From Haliscomenobacter hydrossis DSM 1100 (lineage in GTDB: Bacteria > Bacteroidota > Bacteroidia > Chitinophagales > Saprospiraceae), in NCBI RefSeq assembly GCF_000212735.1, contig NC_015510.1:3250315-3314314 (forward strand): DNA of 64,000 bases, given 5' to 3'. The notes beneath the pieces are model-generated. The model made no database searches. It worked only from the letters and a program-made list of their open reading frames with translations, and was not told where the DNA came from. Positions 42,212 through 50,005 of this stretch are shown piece by piece. Position numbers and translations under genes: made by a program. How positions within the stretch are numbered: position 1 is the stretch's first letter; each line of letters opens with the position of its first letter.

Positions 42212-43093
42212 TCTGCAACGGTATTATCGAGGTGATCAAGGTCAGGTGCGCCCGCTCTTTTCGCGTCCAATTTCTTCTGTAATATTGCGGTGAACTGGCT
42301 GATGGGCCCAGCTTCAAATTGAGCAATCTGTTCCAAGGCACTTGCAAATGTGGTGTACACAATTCGTTGAAGTTGTAACGACAGCACTTGCGTTTTCTGG
42401 TCCGGTACCAGGTCGTAGAGAAAGAAAGCAAAATCTGATTCCGATTTGTCAACCTCGGGAAGCGCTGGCAAGGTGTGGTAAAAACTTGTTTGTAAGGCAA
42501 CCACTTGCTTTTTGTTCCATTGCTTCAAGATTGAACCTTTGGCAATGATCTGCGGGATTAGTCTTTTTCGGGAGGATGAAAGATAGTCTGGCTTTGGATA
42601 TTTAAATGCCTGTGTCCAGGCGAAGTCAGGTGTTGGATTTTCCAAATAAGCGGTGAACGGTCCGGTTAAATTCCCTGAAATGTATACGGCTTGCACTTCA
42701 AGCGAACCCAAAGTCTACTACCCGACCTTTGTCATCATAAGCCACTAAAACGTAGTCAATGTTTCCGGCGGATTTGCCATGCTTGTCTTTCAATCTTACT
42801 TCGCCAACGTGGGTCCAGCTTGCTTTGCCGTCAAAAATGAAGTTTGCCGCATCGCTGATGATGGTCCAATCTTCTCTGAATCTGATCGGGCAAACAATCA
42901 CAGGTTTGCCTTTGTGGTGTACACTACAAACGCCTAAAGGAAACTCAATGCTGTTTTTGGTGCAATTGGAAACGATGTTATTGTAGGGGCACAGTTTATT
43001 GTCCCGATAACGCTTTGCTCTATCACTTTCATTGGCAATAGGAAAGCCAAAAACTTCGCCCAAAGGTTGTACATCTTTTTTGTCCGAACTCAT
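42208..43093 (-). pseudogene. NotI-family type II restriction endonuclease, frameshifted
   Basis: The first frame (43093-42698) covers GEVFGFPIANESDRAKRYR, the four-Cys metal site (KLCPYNN, NCTKNS, GVCSVHH, VCPIRFREDW) and GEVRLKDKHGKSAGNIDYV. It ends prematurely after DFGFA. The second frame (42711-42208) continues SLEVQAVYISGNLTGPF. One extra G in TTTGGGTTCG (near 42711) causes the shift; without it the protein reads VVDFGSLEVQAVYISGN, as in NotI-type enzymes, about 294 residues long. It could be a true inactivation, a sequencing error or, less likely, +1 recoding. It is paired with the D12 methylase downstream. Confidence 0.88.
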
Positions 43094-43329
43094 TCGTCAA
43101 AAATAGTAATTATTGCTCGGCTTTTGGTGGGTCGTGGAAGGAATTTTGCTCAGCACCGAAGTACAACTTTCCCCAAAATCCCCTACCTTTCCATCAAATC
43201 AGACCATCAACCAACAAATTCGCTCAAGTTTTAAGCCTGATCGTCCTTGGATTTTTCCAAGTTTTTTCACACCCCTTTCTTTTTCATTGAAAACCAAGTC
43301 ATTATAAGGCCCTCATCTATCCTACCTGC

Positions 43330-43644
43330 TTAGCTCCTTGATTGTATATCCCGATAGCACTCCCCACACCAGTAACTGGTTTTCACCACCAAATAAGAAG
43401 CATTCAAATTTTCTTCAATTTCTTCAAGCTCCGCATCCGTACGTTCAGCTAAAGCCGAAAAATCGAGGTCTTTGAATTTTTCAAAGTCGATTTTTCCGTA
43501 ACAGGCCGCACATAATTTTATCCAAAAAATAGGATCGATGTGTATTTCTCCTGGGAAATGACCAGCACTCAGTTCGGCATGGATGTGCTCACAAACCTGA
43601 ATGGTATCGCTTAACCCGTGTTCAGCACAGTTGATTGGACTCAT
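43330..43644 (-). CDS. Small Cys-rich protein, probably zinc-binding
   Basis: 104 residues. Cys/His pairs occur at both ends: CAEHG...CEHI near the N-terminus, LCAACYGK in the middle and SYWCGECYRD near the C-terminus. They could hold one or two zinc ions. An acidic helical segment (ERTDAELEEIEENLNAS) separates them. No signal peptide. Family not recognised. It stands alone between the restriction-modification genes and a repeat-filled stretch. Confidence 0.75.
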   Translation of the reverse strand: MSPINCAEHGLSDTIQVCEHIHAELSAGHFPGEIHIDPIFWIKLCAACYGKIDFEKFKDLDFSALAERTDAELEEIEENLNASYLVVKTSYWCGECYRDIQSRS

Positions 43645-43734
43645 TTTGGAGAGAGTTGAGTATATCCTCCAAAGTTAAGCTTTTCTTTGCTGTTTTTTTA
43701 GGTTTTATACCCCGCGCGACGGGATAAGATCTTA

Positions 43735-43824
43735 TTTTTTCTCCCGCAGATTTCGCAGATCTACGCAGATTTTTCCAAGAAATCACCTGATCTGCGGGAA
43801 TCTGCGAAATCTGCGGGAGAAAAT
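43735..43824. repeat. Hairpin of CGCAGATTT-type repeats
   Basis: TTTTCTCCCGCAGATTTCGC plus AGATCTACGCAGATTTT on the left are mirrored by TGCGAAATCTGCGGGAGAAA on the right, after ATCTGCGGGAATC. The repeated unit is CGCAGAT with 2-5 bp spacing. Part of the gene-free stretch 43645-44120. Confidence 0.75.
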
Positions 43825-43888
43825 TTCTAACCTAGACCCGCCGCAGGCGGGATGCTAAATGGTTACGTGCTTTTTTGGTTTTGATACC

Positions 43889-44110
43889 TAACGTGAGTTC
43901 TGAATTAATGCGGAAGGAAGGTGCGACTTCTCCGAAGTCGGAACAACTTACGATCAACATGTTCTACAAACGTGTGACTTCTCCGAAGTCATTCGGTCGA
44001 CTTCGGAGAAGTCGCATGTTTGTAGTAGCATTGGCAATCTAAGTGTTTTACGACTTCGGAGAAGTCGCACCGCTTTGATTATCAACAGAATTAATTCAGC
44101 ATTCACGTTA
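43889..44110. repeat. 222-bp inverted-repeat element with four GACTTCTCCGAAGTC palindromes
   Basis: The ends TAACGTGAGTTCTGAATTAA and TTAATTCAGCATTCACGTTA pair with few mismatches. Inside are four copies of a palindrome-rich block GCGACTTCTCCGAAGTC or its complement, arranged so that outer and inner pairs can fold on each other. It ends 11 bp from the stop of the outer-membrane receptor gene and may terminate that transcript. Confidence 0.75.
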
Positions 44111-44120
44111 CCTCCGTAGC

Positions 44121-46562
44121 TTATTCCGACTTCACCCGCTTCTGCTCATCCTCCAAACCCGTGCTCCGCCTCCGGGCGGCTTTCACCTGGTCGTTACCAA
44201 GATTGTAGGTGAAATTCAGTTTCAGGCGGCGACTGTCCCAGCCCCCGGTGATGTCGAGGTTCAGGGCACCGAAGCGGCTCGTTCCGGCCCATTTGTTGCT
44301 GCGGAATACGTCGCCAACGCCCAGTTTGATGTTGCCTTTGCCTTCCATAATTTTCTTCTGGATGCCCATGTCCATGCTCCACATGGCGTTCATTTTGAAG
44401 GTGCCGCCCCAGAGGCTGGGGGCGTTGTACCAACCCGATACTTCGGCGCTCCAACCTTTGGGCAAGGTAAAGGTATGTTGGCTGTAGATGTTGAAGGTGG
44501 TAGCCGCCAGAGCAACCGTTTTACCCTCGCCAAAATCGGCCTGGTTGCGCACATGTGAACCCGTCATATTGGTGAAACTGCCCCACCATTTGCGGATTTG
44601 AATCGGCGCACTGAAGGCCAGGCTATAAGCGTATTGATTGGCCAGGTTCAGCCAGGTGATGTAGTTGGCGCTGGTGCCTGCCGTATCCAAAAACCGGGTG
44701 ATCTGATCCTGGGTATGGCTGTAGCTCAGGGTCGTGTTGAAACGGTGGTTGAACGTGTGCCGCAACTGCAAATTATTGGCGTATTCAGGGCGCAAAAATG
44801 GGTTGCCTTGCTCGTAAGTCAATTCATCCAAACGGTTTTGGAAGGGGTTCAAATCCTGGTACGAAGGACGATTGACGCGGCGGCTATAGTTTAGGGCGAA
44901 GGTGTTTTTCGGGGAGAGGTTGTAAGTGATGCCGCCCGAGGGGAAGAAGTCCAGGTAGTGGCGCTGTACGTTGTCGTCGTTGACGGGTTTGTAGGCTTCC
45001 AGGTCACCCTCCGAGTTGGTTTGTTCGGCGCGTAGGCCCGCATTGAAACCCCATTTTTTCAATTGACGCGAGTACGATACATAGGCTGCATTGACGTTTT
45101 CGGTGTAGACGAACTGATTGCTCAGGTCGGTATTCAACACCTTGACATTGTCCAGTACGTTGAAAAAATCGAAGGTATTATCGGTGCGTACGTAGGTCGC
45201 CTTGATTCCGGCACCCAACTGACCGCCCCAAAGTTTGTTTTCAAAATCCGCTTTGAAGGTGTAGATGTCGATATCGGTTGGCGTCGAACTGGCAAAAATG
45301 CGTTCGGACAATTTCACCTTTTCCAGGGCATCGTAGTAGTAATTGGGCTGAAACTCCTCGCCCGTATTGCGGAACATCCCGTAGTCGGCATCCAGGTTCA
45401 GGCTTTTGCCCTTGCCGTTGTCGAAGCGGTAGTTGAGGTTGAAGTTGAGGTTGTTGCGCAGGCCAGCATTGTCGCTTTGGGCAATGAGGATGCTGTCGAT
45501 GGCCGTTTGGCCCACTCGACTGATCACGGTGCGGCCATCGCCATGGTAGTTGTTGTTGCCCAGGAATCCACTGGCCAACACGCCGATGGTCTCTTTTTGA
45601 TTGAGCGTCCAGTCGGCACCCACTTTGAAGTTGTGGTTTTGCGTCACACTGTTCTGTTCGTTAATTTGGTCAAAACGGGAACCCAACTGGCTGCGGTCGA
45701 TGGTCATGAAATTCAAAAACTCATTGTCGGAGTAGTTGTAGCTGCCAAATACGTTGGTTTTTTTGTTGCGGTAATTGGCGCTGACGCCTCCGTTGTACCA
45801 GGCCTTTTCGCCTACGGAGTAGCCCAGATTGACGTTGCCATTGGCACCCAGTTTTTTGTCTTTTTTCAAACGGATGTTGATGATCCCCGCGTTGCCCTGG
45901 GCATCGTATTTGGCCGAGGGGTTGGTGATCAGTTCAATGGCTTCGATCTCGTTGCTTTGCAGGTTGCGCAGAAACTGCGCCAAGTCGGCACCCTGCATGG
46001 GCGAGGGACGGCCATCGATGTAAATGCGAATGCCGGCACGACCCAGCATGGTGATGTTGTCGTTGTTGTCGATCACGACCCCGGGCGATTTGCGCAGCAG
46101 GTCAAAGGCATTGCTGCCCGAGGCGGTGATGCTGCCCTCTACGTTGAAGATGGTTTTGTCAGGCCTGATTTCCAGCAAAGGCTTTTGGGCTTTTACGGTC
46201 ACACCCTGCAGTTCGTTGGCTACAGGTTGCAATTTGATCTCGGCTACACTCAAGGTTTGACCCGCTTGTACATCATGGATTTGGGAAAGAAAGTTTGGAT
46301 ACCCCACAAAAGATACGGCCAGGCGGTATTGGCCCGGCTCAAGGTTGGCGATGAGGAACGATCCGTCGGCCAGGGTGTATTCCAGCTTCACAATCGAGGA
46401 GTCGGCGGCCTTTTGCAGCAGTACATTGGCGTATTCCAGGGCTTGACCCTCAGCGCTGAGTACACGCCCCTTGATGCTGCTGGCAATGGTTTGAGCTGCT
46501 GCATTCCCGCATAACAATAGCAGGGCAGCTGCCCACAATACAGTGGTGAGTTGCTTCTTCAT
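44121..46562 (-). CDS. TonB-receptor-like outer-membrane protein with N-terminal CarboxypepD_reg domain
   Basis: Start at 46562 (MKKQLTTVLWAAALLLLCGN) gives a signal peptide ending AAA-Q; in-frame sequence upstream is not signal-like. About 813 residues. A carboxypeptidase regulatory-like domain comes first (SSIKGRVLSAEGQALEYANV). A plug-like domain follows (ITASGSNAFDLLRKSPGVVI, GRAGIRIYIDGRPSPMQG, IEAIELITNPSAKYDAQGNA), then a large beta barrel of the OMP_b-brl_3 type (INYSRRVNRPSYQDLNPFQN-like strands). No TonB box is obvious. It probably imports or binds an unknown ligand at the outer membrane. No SusD partner is adjacent. Confidence 0.92.
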   Translation of the reverse strand: MKKQLTTVLWAAALLLLCGNAAAQTIASSIKGRVLSAEGQALEYANVLLQKAADSSIVKLEYTLADGSFLIANLEPGQYRLAVSFVGYPNFLSQIHDVQAGQTLSVAEIKLQPVANELQGVTVKAQKPLLEIRPDKTIFNVEGSITASGSNAFDLLRKSPGVVIDNNDNITMLGRAGIRIYIDGRPSPMQGADLAQFLRNLQSNEIEAIELITNPSAKYDAQGNAGIINIRLKKDKKLGANGNVNLGYSVGEKAWYNGGVSANYRNKKTNVFGSYNYSDNEFLNFMTIDRSQLGSRFDQINEQNSVTQNHNFKVGADWTLNQKETIGVLASGFLGNNNYHGDGRTVISRVGQTAIDSILIAQSDNAGLRNNLNFNLNYRFDNGKGKSLNLDADYGMFRNTGEEFQPNYYYDALEKVKLSERIFASSTPTDIDIYTFKADFENKLWGGQLGAGIKATYVRTDNTFDFFNVLDNVKVLNTDLSNQFVYTENVNAAYVSYSRQLKKWGFNAGLRAEQTNSEGDLEAYKPVNDDNVQRHYLDFFPSGGITYNLSPKNTFALNYSRRVNRPSYQDLNPFQNRLDELTYEQGNPFLRPEYANNLQLRHTFNHRFNTTLSYSHTQDQITRFLDTAGTSANYITWLNLANQYAYSLAFSAPIQIRKWWGSFTNMTGSHVRNQADFGEGKTVALAATTFNIYSQHTFTLPKGWSAEVSGWYNAPSLWGGTFKMNAMWSMDMGIQKKIMEGKGNIKLGVGDVFRSNKWAGTSRFGALNLDITGGWDSRRLKLNFTYNLGNDQVKAARRRSTGLEDEQKRVKSE

Positions 46563-46772
46563 TTTTAACAGTCGGTTGAAATCTGAGGGTGAGTTTGGAA
46601 TGCTTGCCCATGGGCCGTGCATTCCAAACTCATCCGAATAGACGGCAAAACTAGGCGCAAGGTGGCAGCCTGTATTTGCTTTTCGATCAGTACAAGTAAA
46701 AGTGGGACAAAAAGGAGAATGGTATGGATGAGGGGGGATGCCCTATCCTATCAATACGGGGGTAAAACATTC

Positions 46773-47408
46773 TTATTTGGGCAATCTTTTTTTGTACCAG
46801 GTCATTTGTCCGCGGTGATTGGCATAATGTTCTGCCACATGAAACCATTTACAGTAGTTGTTCCAATCCCATGCTTTGGTTTCCCCCGAAAGCAACCATT
46901 TATCGTCTCTCTTTTTCATCTCTGCTTTAGTGCTTGCTCTTACTGCGTTCATGGCTTCAAGGTAATAGTCAATTTTATTGCCCTTTATTTTGTCTCTAGC
47001 CTCTGGACCGAGTTCCATGGCCACATTCCATTTGTCTTTGTTCTCTTTTGAAAAATCTTCCAACTTGTGAAAGGTAATGTCCTGATAAACAACTTCCGTA
47101 GCGGCCAAATGCAGGATTAAGGAACCAATGGTGTTTGAATCTTCGTCGTGCAAATAATCCAATTGTTCCACCGTCAAGTTTTTTGTAACATTAACCACCG
47201 TTTCATTAAGCCAATCGAGCATGGAAATTAACGTGCCAATTTGTGGTGTAAAACCTTTTTTTGGCCCAATGTAATTGATGTTATCCTCAATGGATACAAC
47301 GCTTGAATGGGCATTCCCAAACCTGGGTAAAATCAAATTACTGGCAGCAAACGTCGAGACTCCAGCAACGCTGATGAATTTTCGGCGACTAAAATTTTCT
47401 TTTTTCAT
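46773..47408 (-). CDS. Tat-exported DinB-like (DinB_2/DUF1572-type) protein
   Basis: Start at 47408 (MKKENFSRRKFISVAGVSTF) yields a twin-arginine signal; the frame upstream adds 15 residues without sense. 211 residues. The helical-bundle domain contains QIGTLISMLDWLNETV, IGSLILHLAATEVVYQDITF and HVAEHYANHRGQMTWYKKRL. His residues in HLAAT and HVAEHYANH are arranged as the metal triad of DinB-type proteins. Export is unusual for this fold. No partner gene is evident and the role is unknown. Confidence 0.85.
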   Translation of the reverse strand: MKKENFSRRKFISVAGVSTFAASNLILPRFGNAHSSVVSIEDNINYIGPKKGFTPQIGTLISMLDWLNETVVNVTKNLTVEQLDYLHDEDSNTIGSLILHLAATEVVYQDITFHKLEDFSKENKDKWNVAMELGPEARDKIKGNKIDYYLEAMNAVRASTKAEMKKRDDKWLLSGETKAWDWNNYCKWFHVAEHYANHRGQMTWYKKRLPK

Positions 47409-47689
47409 GGTGTTGAAATTATAGGGTTGAAATTTTTTGGAAAAAAGAATCAATGTACTTGAAAAAAACAGTTCTTCTACCTCCTGGTCAGCGGTTTTGC
47501 TGGGAGTTACTACAATCGAGTGTGGTTTACTTTGGATAATTGATTATCTTAACCTCTGGTAGGTAAGCGTTCCTTTTTATTTTCGTCTTATTCAAATTAT
47601 GGCATAGTCGTTGGGGTTGATACTTTGTAAATTTCGATATTCTTTGTATCATTTACAAGAAAAATAAGTTGGGGCTTTGGGGCAGTTTT

Positions 47690-47759
47690 TTTACAACGGT
47701 TGCTTCCTTGTAATACCGCTGCGCCTAGCGAGCGGTTGACAAGGAAGCGTTAGTTGGGC
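47690..47759 (-). other. attC-like dyad after the Rpn-type nuclease gene
   Basis: On the minus strand, 9 bp after the Rpn gene stop, GCCCAAC starts a dyad. GCTTCCTTGT (47748-47739, minus strand) pairs with ACAAGGAAGC (47711-47702), and an inner CCGCT/AGCGG pair lies within. Position and the first 7 bases fit integron attC sites (RYYYAAC), but the far end (GTTGTAA) matches GTTRRRY poorly. The stretch 47409-47768 holds no gene. Confidence 0.35.
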
Positions 47760-47768
47760 GACTACTAT

Positions 47769-48638
47769 CTATTGAGTAAGGCTATCAGCTATCCTTTGAA
47801 CTTCCTCTATCGTCAATCCGGTAATATCAGCAACAATATCAACTGCGAAGCCTTTTTTCAGCGCTTCCTCTGCTCTACTTTTCAATGCTTCATTTACAGC
47901 CGACGAAATTTCCAACTTCACTGTCTCTACAAAACTCGCATCACTCCGTTGCGCCTCCATATATCTATCATACTCCTTGCGGTCGGCAGGGTTCAATTTC
48001 AAAATGTCGAGTTTTTGACTGGCGGCTTTCAAGCCTTTTGCCGTGAATTCATCTTTGATTTCTGCCGTTTTCAGAAAGTATATCCACTCATCCAGTGTAT
48101 CCTTGGCGACTTCGTTGAAACGATTGGTTTTTATCACATAATATTCCGGGTACAACGCTGATACCGATGACTTTTTGAAAAGATCTTTCTGCTTTTCAGA
48201 CAATTCCAGTTCATGGTTGCTATGGATACCGACGAATGTGGTTGTACCGTGGTACACATAGTCATCACCCTGACCGAGGTCAAAGTACACAATGTTTACG
48301 GAGTATACTTTTTTGACTTTGGAATACGGCTGTCCCTCAGCGATATGTTCAACAATAACCTTGGCTGTTCCATAAAGCATTCGCTGAAAGTAGTCTGCCT
48401 CTCGAGTGTTCTGGATTTCGACGATGACTAACTCACCCTTTTTGTTTTCCACAAGTATGTCCACCCGGTTGAACTTGTCATCCTCGGTTTCTTTGTTTCC
48501 TTCGCTTTCAAGGATTTGCTTTATTTTGAAATCATCGTGGAGCAACTCGGAAAGGAAGCCCTCCAAGATGTCGAAATTGGCTTTGTTGCGGAGCAGTCGT
48601 TTCATCGCCCAATCGAATCGAACCAGTTTTTTTGCCAT
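47769..48638 (-). CDS. Rpn/PDDEXK_2-type nuclease (transposase-associated PD-(D/E)XK family)
   Basis: Start at 48638 (MAKKLVRFDWAMKRLLRNKA) is the canonical beginning of this family; the frame upstream is not. 289 residues. The nuclease core runs FDILEGFLSELLHDDFKI, then DKFNRVDILVENKKGELVIVE with EIQN (D...ExQ motif), then YFQRMLYGTAKVI. The C-terminal part has the conserved NPADRKEYDRYMEAQRSDAS and an ALKSRAEEALKKGF tail. Relatives promote recombination (Rpn proteins in E. coli) and spread as single genes. An attC-like dyad follows directly. Probably a cytoplasmic DNA nuclease. Confidence 0.93.
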   Translation of the reverse strand: MAKKLVRFDWAMKRLLRNKANFDILEGFLSELLHDDFKIKQILESEGNKETEDDKFNRVDILVENKKGELVIVEIQNTREADYFQRMLYGTAKVIVEHIAEGQPYSKVKKVYSVNIVYFDLGQGDDYVYHGTTTFVGIHSNHELELSEKQKDLFKKSSVSALYPEYYVIKTNRFNEVAKDTLDEWIYFLKTAEIKDEFTAKGLKAASQKLDILKLNPADRKEYDRYMEAQRSDASFVETVKLEISSAVNEALKSRAEEALKKGFAVDIVADITGLTIEEVQRIADSLTQ

Positions 48639-48914
48639 GTAGCACGATTTTGACACAAAAATACAGCAAAAATTACTGTTTTCCAACTTTTTTCGAATGG
48701 ATATGACCGTAAGGTTGAGGTATTTGTGTCGATCTGGCTTTGACGGAACGCTGCCAGTTGTTTAACAGCGCTGGTATACAAGCCTTAATCTTTACAATGT
48801 GCATACTCATGCGTCAGAGACGAGGAAATAATTGGTTCAAGTCAGGGAGACATTGAACCAGCAGCAGTTGTTGGGGCATTGGAGACTTGCACTAGCGGGT
48901 TTACGAAGTCGCAT

Positions 48915-49005
48915 CTGTCCACCGCTAACTGCGCGTTGAACGAAGATAAATATTAGAAACTTAAAACTGAACCCCACCATTGAATAATATGCATTGTTGG
49001 CGGCG
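48915..49005 (-). other. attC-like site after the gene at 49021
   Basis: On the minus strand CCGCCAAC (49004-48997) and GTTAGCGG (48929-48922) form near-complementary ends about 83 bp apart, beginning 16 bp after the stop of the unknown gene. AGTTAGCGGTGGACA at the far end resembles TAGTTAGCGGACA (49832-49844) upstream of that gene, as expected for the two borders of one cassette. The rest of 48639-49020 contains a TGGTTCAA/TTGAACCA hairpin (48833-48860) and no gene I can support. Confidence 0.4.
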
Positions 49006-49020
49006 TTTACTTCAAATAAC

Positions 49021-49800
49021 TCAAACGTTAATTCTCGATAACTCACGATAGTTCAATCCCCATTTATCAGTTAGCATATTTGCCTTGTCAGCAATCTCTC
49101 TATTAATAAAGTCTATCATGAGTGGAACAACTTTATCCCCCAGTCGATTCAAATTTGGTGACTCCTCAAAATCTCCAGGTAAATGAATTTGATTCCTTAA
49201 CTTTCTATAGTCTTCAATTATTCCTAGTAGATCTGTTGATAAATTCAAAGTCTCGTAATATTTAACCTTAGAGATTAAACTAAAATCAAGACTCTTTTCA
49301 GTTATTCCTTTCAAAATATTTTTTTGAAGACTTGCGTCATAAAAGTAACCTGAAATATTAAATAATTCATTTTTATGAATTGGTCTTTCCCTTTGGTCTT
49401 TTCTTAATTCTTTAAACTCATTTTTGTCCTCCAACACATTGACTAAAAAATCATTCTCTAATAGTTTCGATTTAAAGAATAATTCAAATCCAGTAGCAAT
49501 ATAAAAATTCTCTAAGTTAATATACTCCATTCTTTGCCATTGCGTCTTTGATATTTGACTATTTCTTATGTCAAATGTACCATTATCTAAAGCATCTTGA
49601 ACCTTACGCGATTCCTCTCTCAGCGTTGGAAATTGTCCAATTAGAACGGACGTTAAAAATATTTTATACGACTCATGGTAAAGCGAGACTACAAACCCGT
49701 CACGATTTAAATCGTCTTTGTAGGCTAATTGTGTTCGTTTAAATACGTCACAACCAGGTAATTTTTTTTCTCTCGCTTCCGCTTCAGTGATTGTCAACAT
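49021..49800 (-). CDS. Unknown protein, possible HEPN-like motif, in a cassette-like setting
   Basis: 259 residues, AT-rich compared with its neighbours. All-helical in appearance (FVVSLYHESYKIFLTSVLIG, QRMEYINLENFYIATGFELF). Near residue 210 it reads IEDYRKLRNQIHLPGDF; the RKLRNQIH segment fits the R-x(4-6)-H pattern of HEPN ribonucleases, though a single short motif is weak proof. No signal peptide. It starts just inside GTTAGCGGACA and ends just before an attC-like dyad, so it may be a mobile gene cassette. HEPN proteins often act as RNA-cutting toxins or in defence. Confidence 0.75.
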   Translation of the reverse strand: MLTITEAEAREKKLPGCDVFKRTQLAYKDDLNRDGFVVSLYHESYKIFLTSVLIGQFPTLREESRKVQDALDNGTFDIRNSQISKTQWQRMEYINLENFYIATGFELFFKSKLLENDFLVNVLEDKNEFKELRKDQRERPIHKNELFNISGYFYDASLQKNILKGITEKSLDFSLISKVKYYETLNLSTDLLGIIEDYRKLRNQIHLPGDFEESPNLNRLGDKVVPLMIDFINREIADKANMLTDKWGLNYRELSRINV

Positions 49801-50005
49801 AACTATGATTTGTGCTGTGTCGTCCCGTAAATGTCCGCTAACTATTGCACTACCGTAACACTCCCTCCTACATCCAACGCATTACCACAGTGCTATCTGC
49901 ATTGGCGGCAATGCGCTTAAAGCTATAGAAAAAAACGCATCTAACTTTCGTTTTACACACGAAAAAGTCAAACGATCCTCATTTTCACACAACCTGAATA
50001 CCACC

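Noticed and set aside
42690-42720. Programmed -1 frameshift in the NotI-like gene
   Set aside because: The needed shift is +1 (or removal of one G), and no X-XXY-YYZ slippery site in the right frame is present.
45063-46514. 483-residue open frame on the + strand
   Set aside because: It lies antisense to the receptor gene at 44121-46562, has low-complexity Val/Gly-rich composition and no recognisable domain; the opposite frame has clear domains.
48837-49046. 69-residue - strand frame
   Set aside because: Covers the attC-like dyad and overlaps the end of the unknown gene; composition looks like translated repeat sequence.
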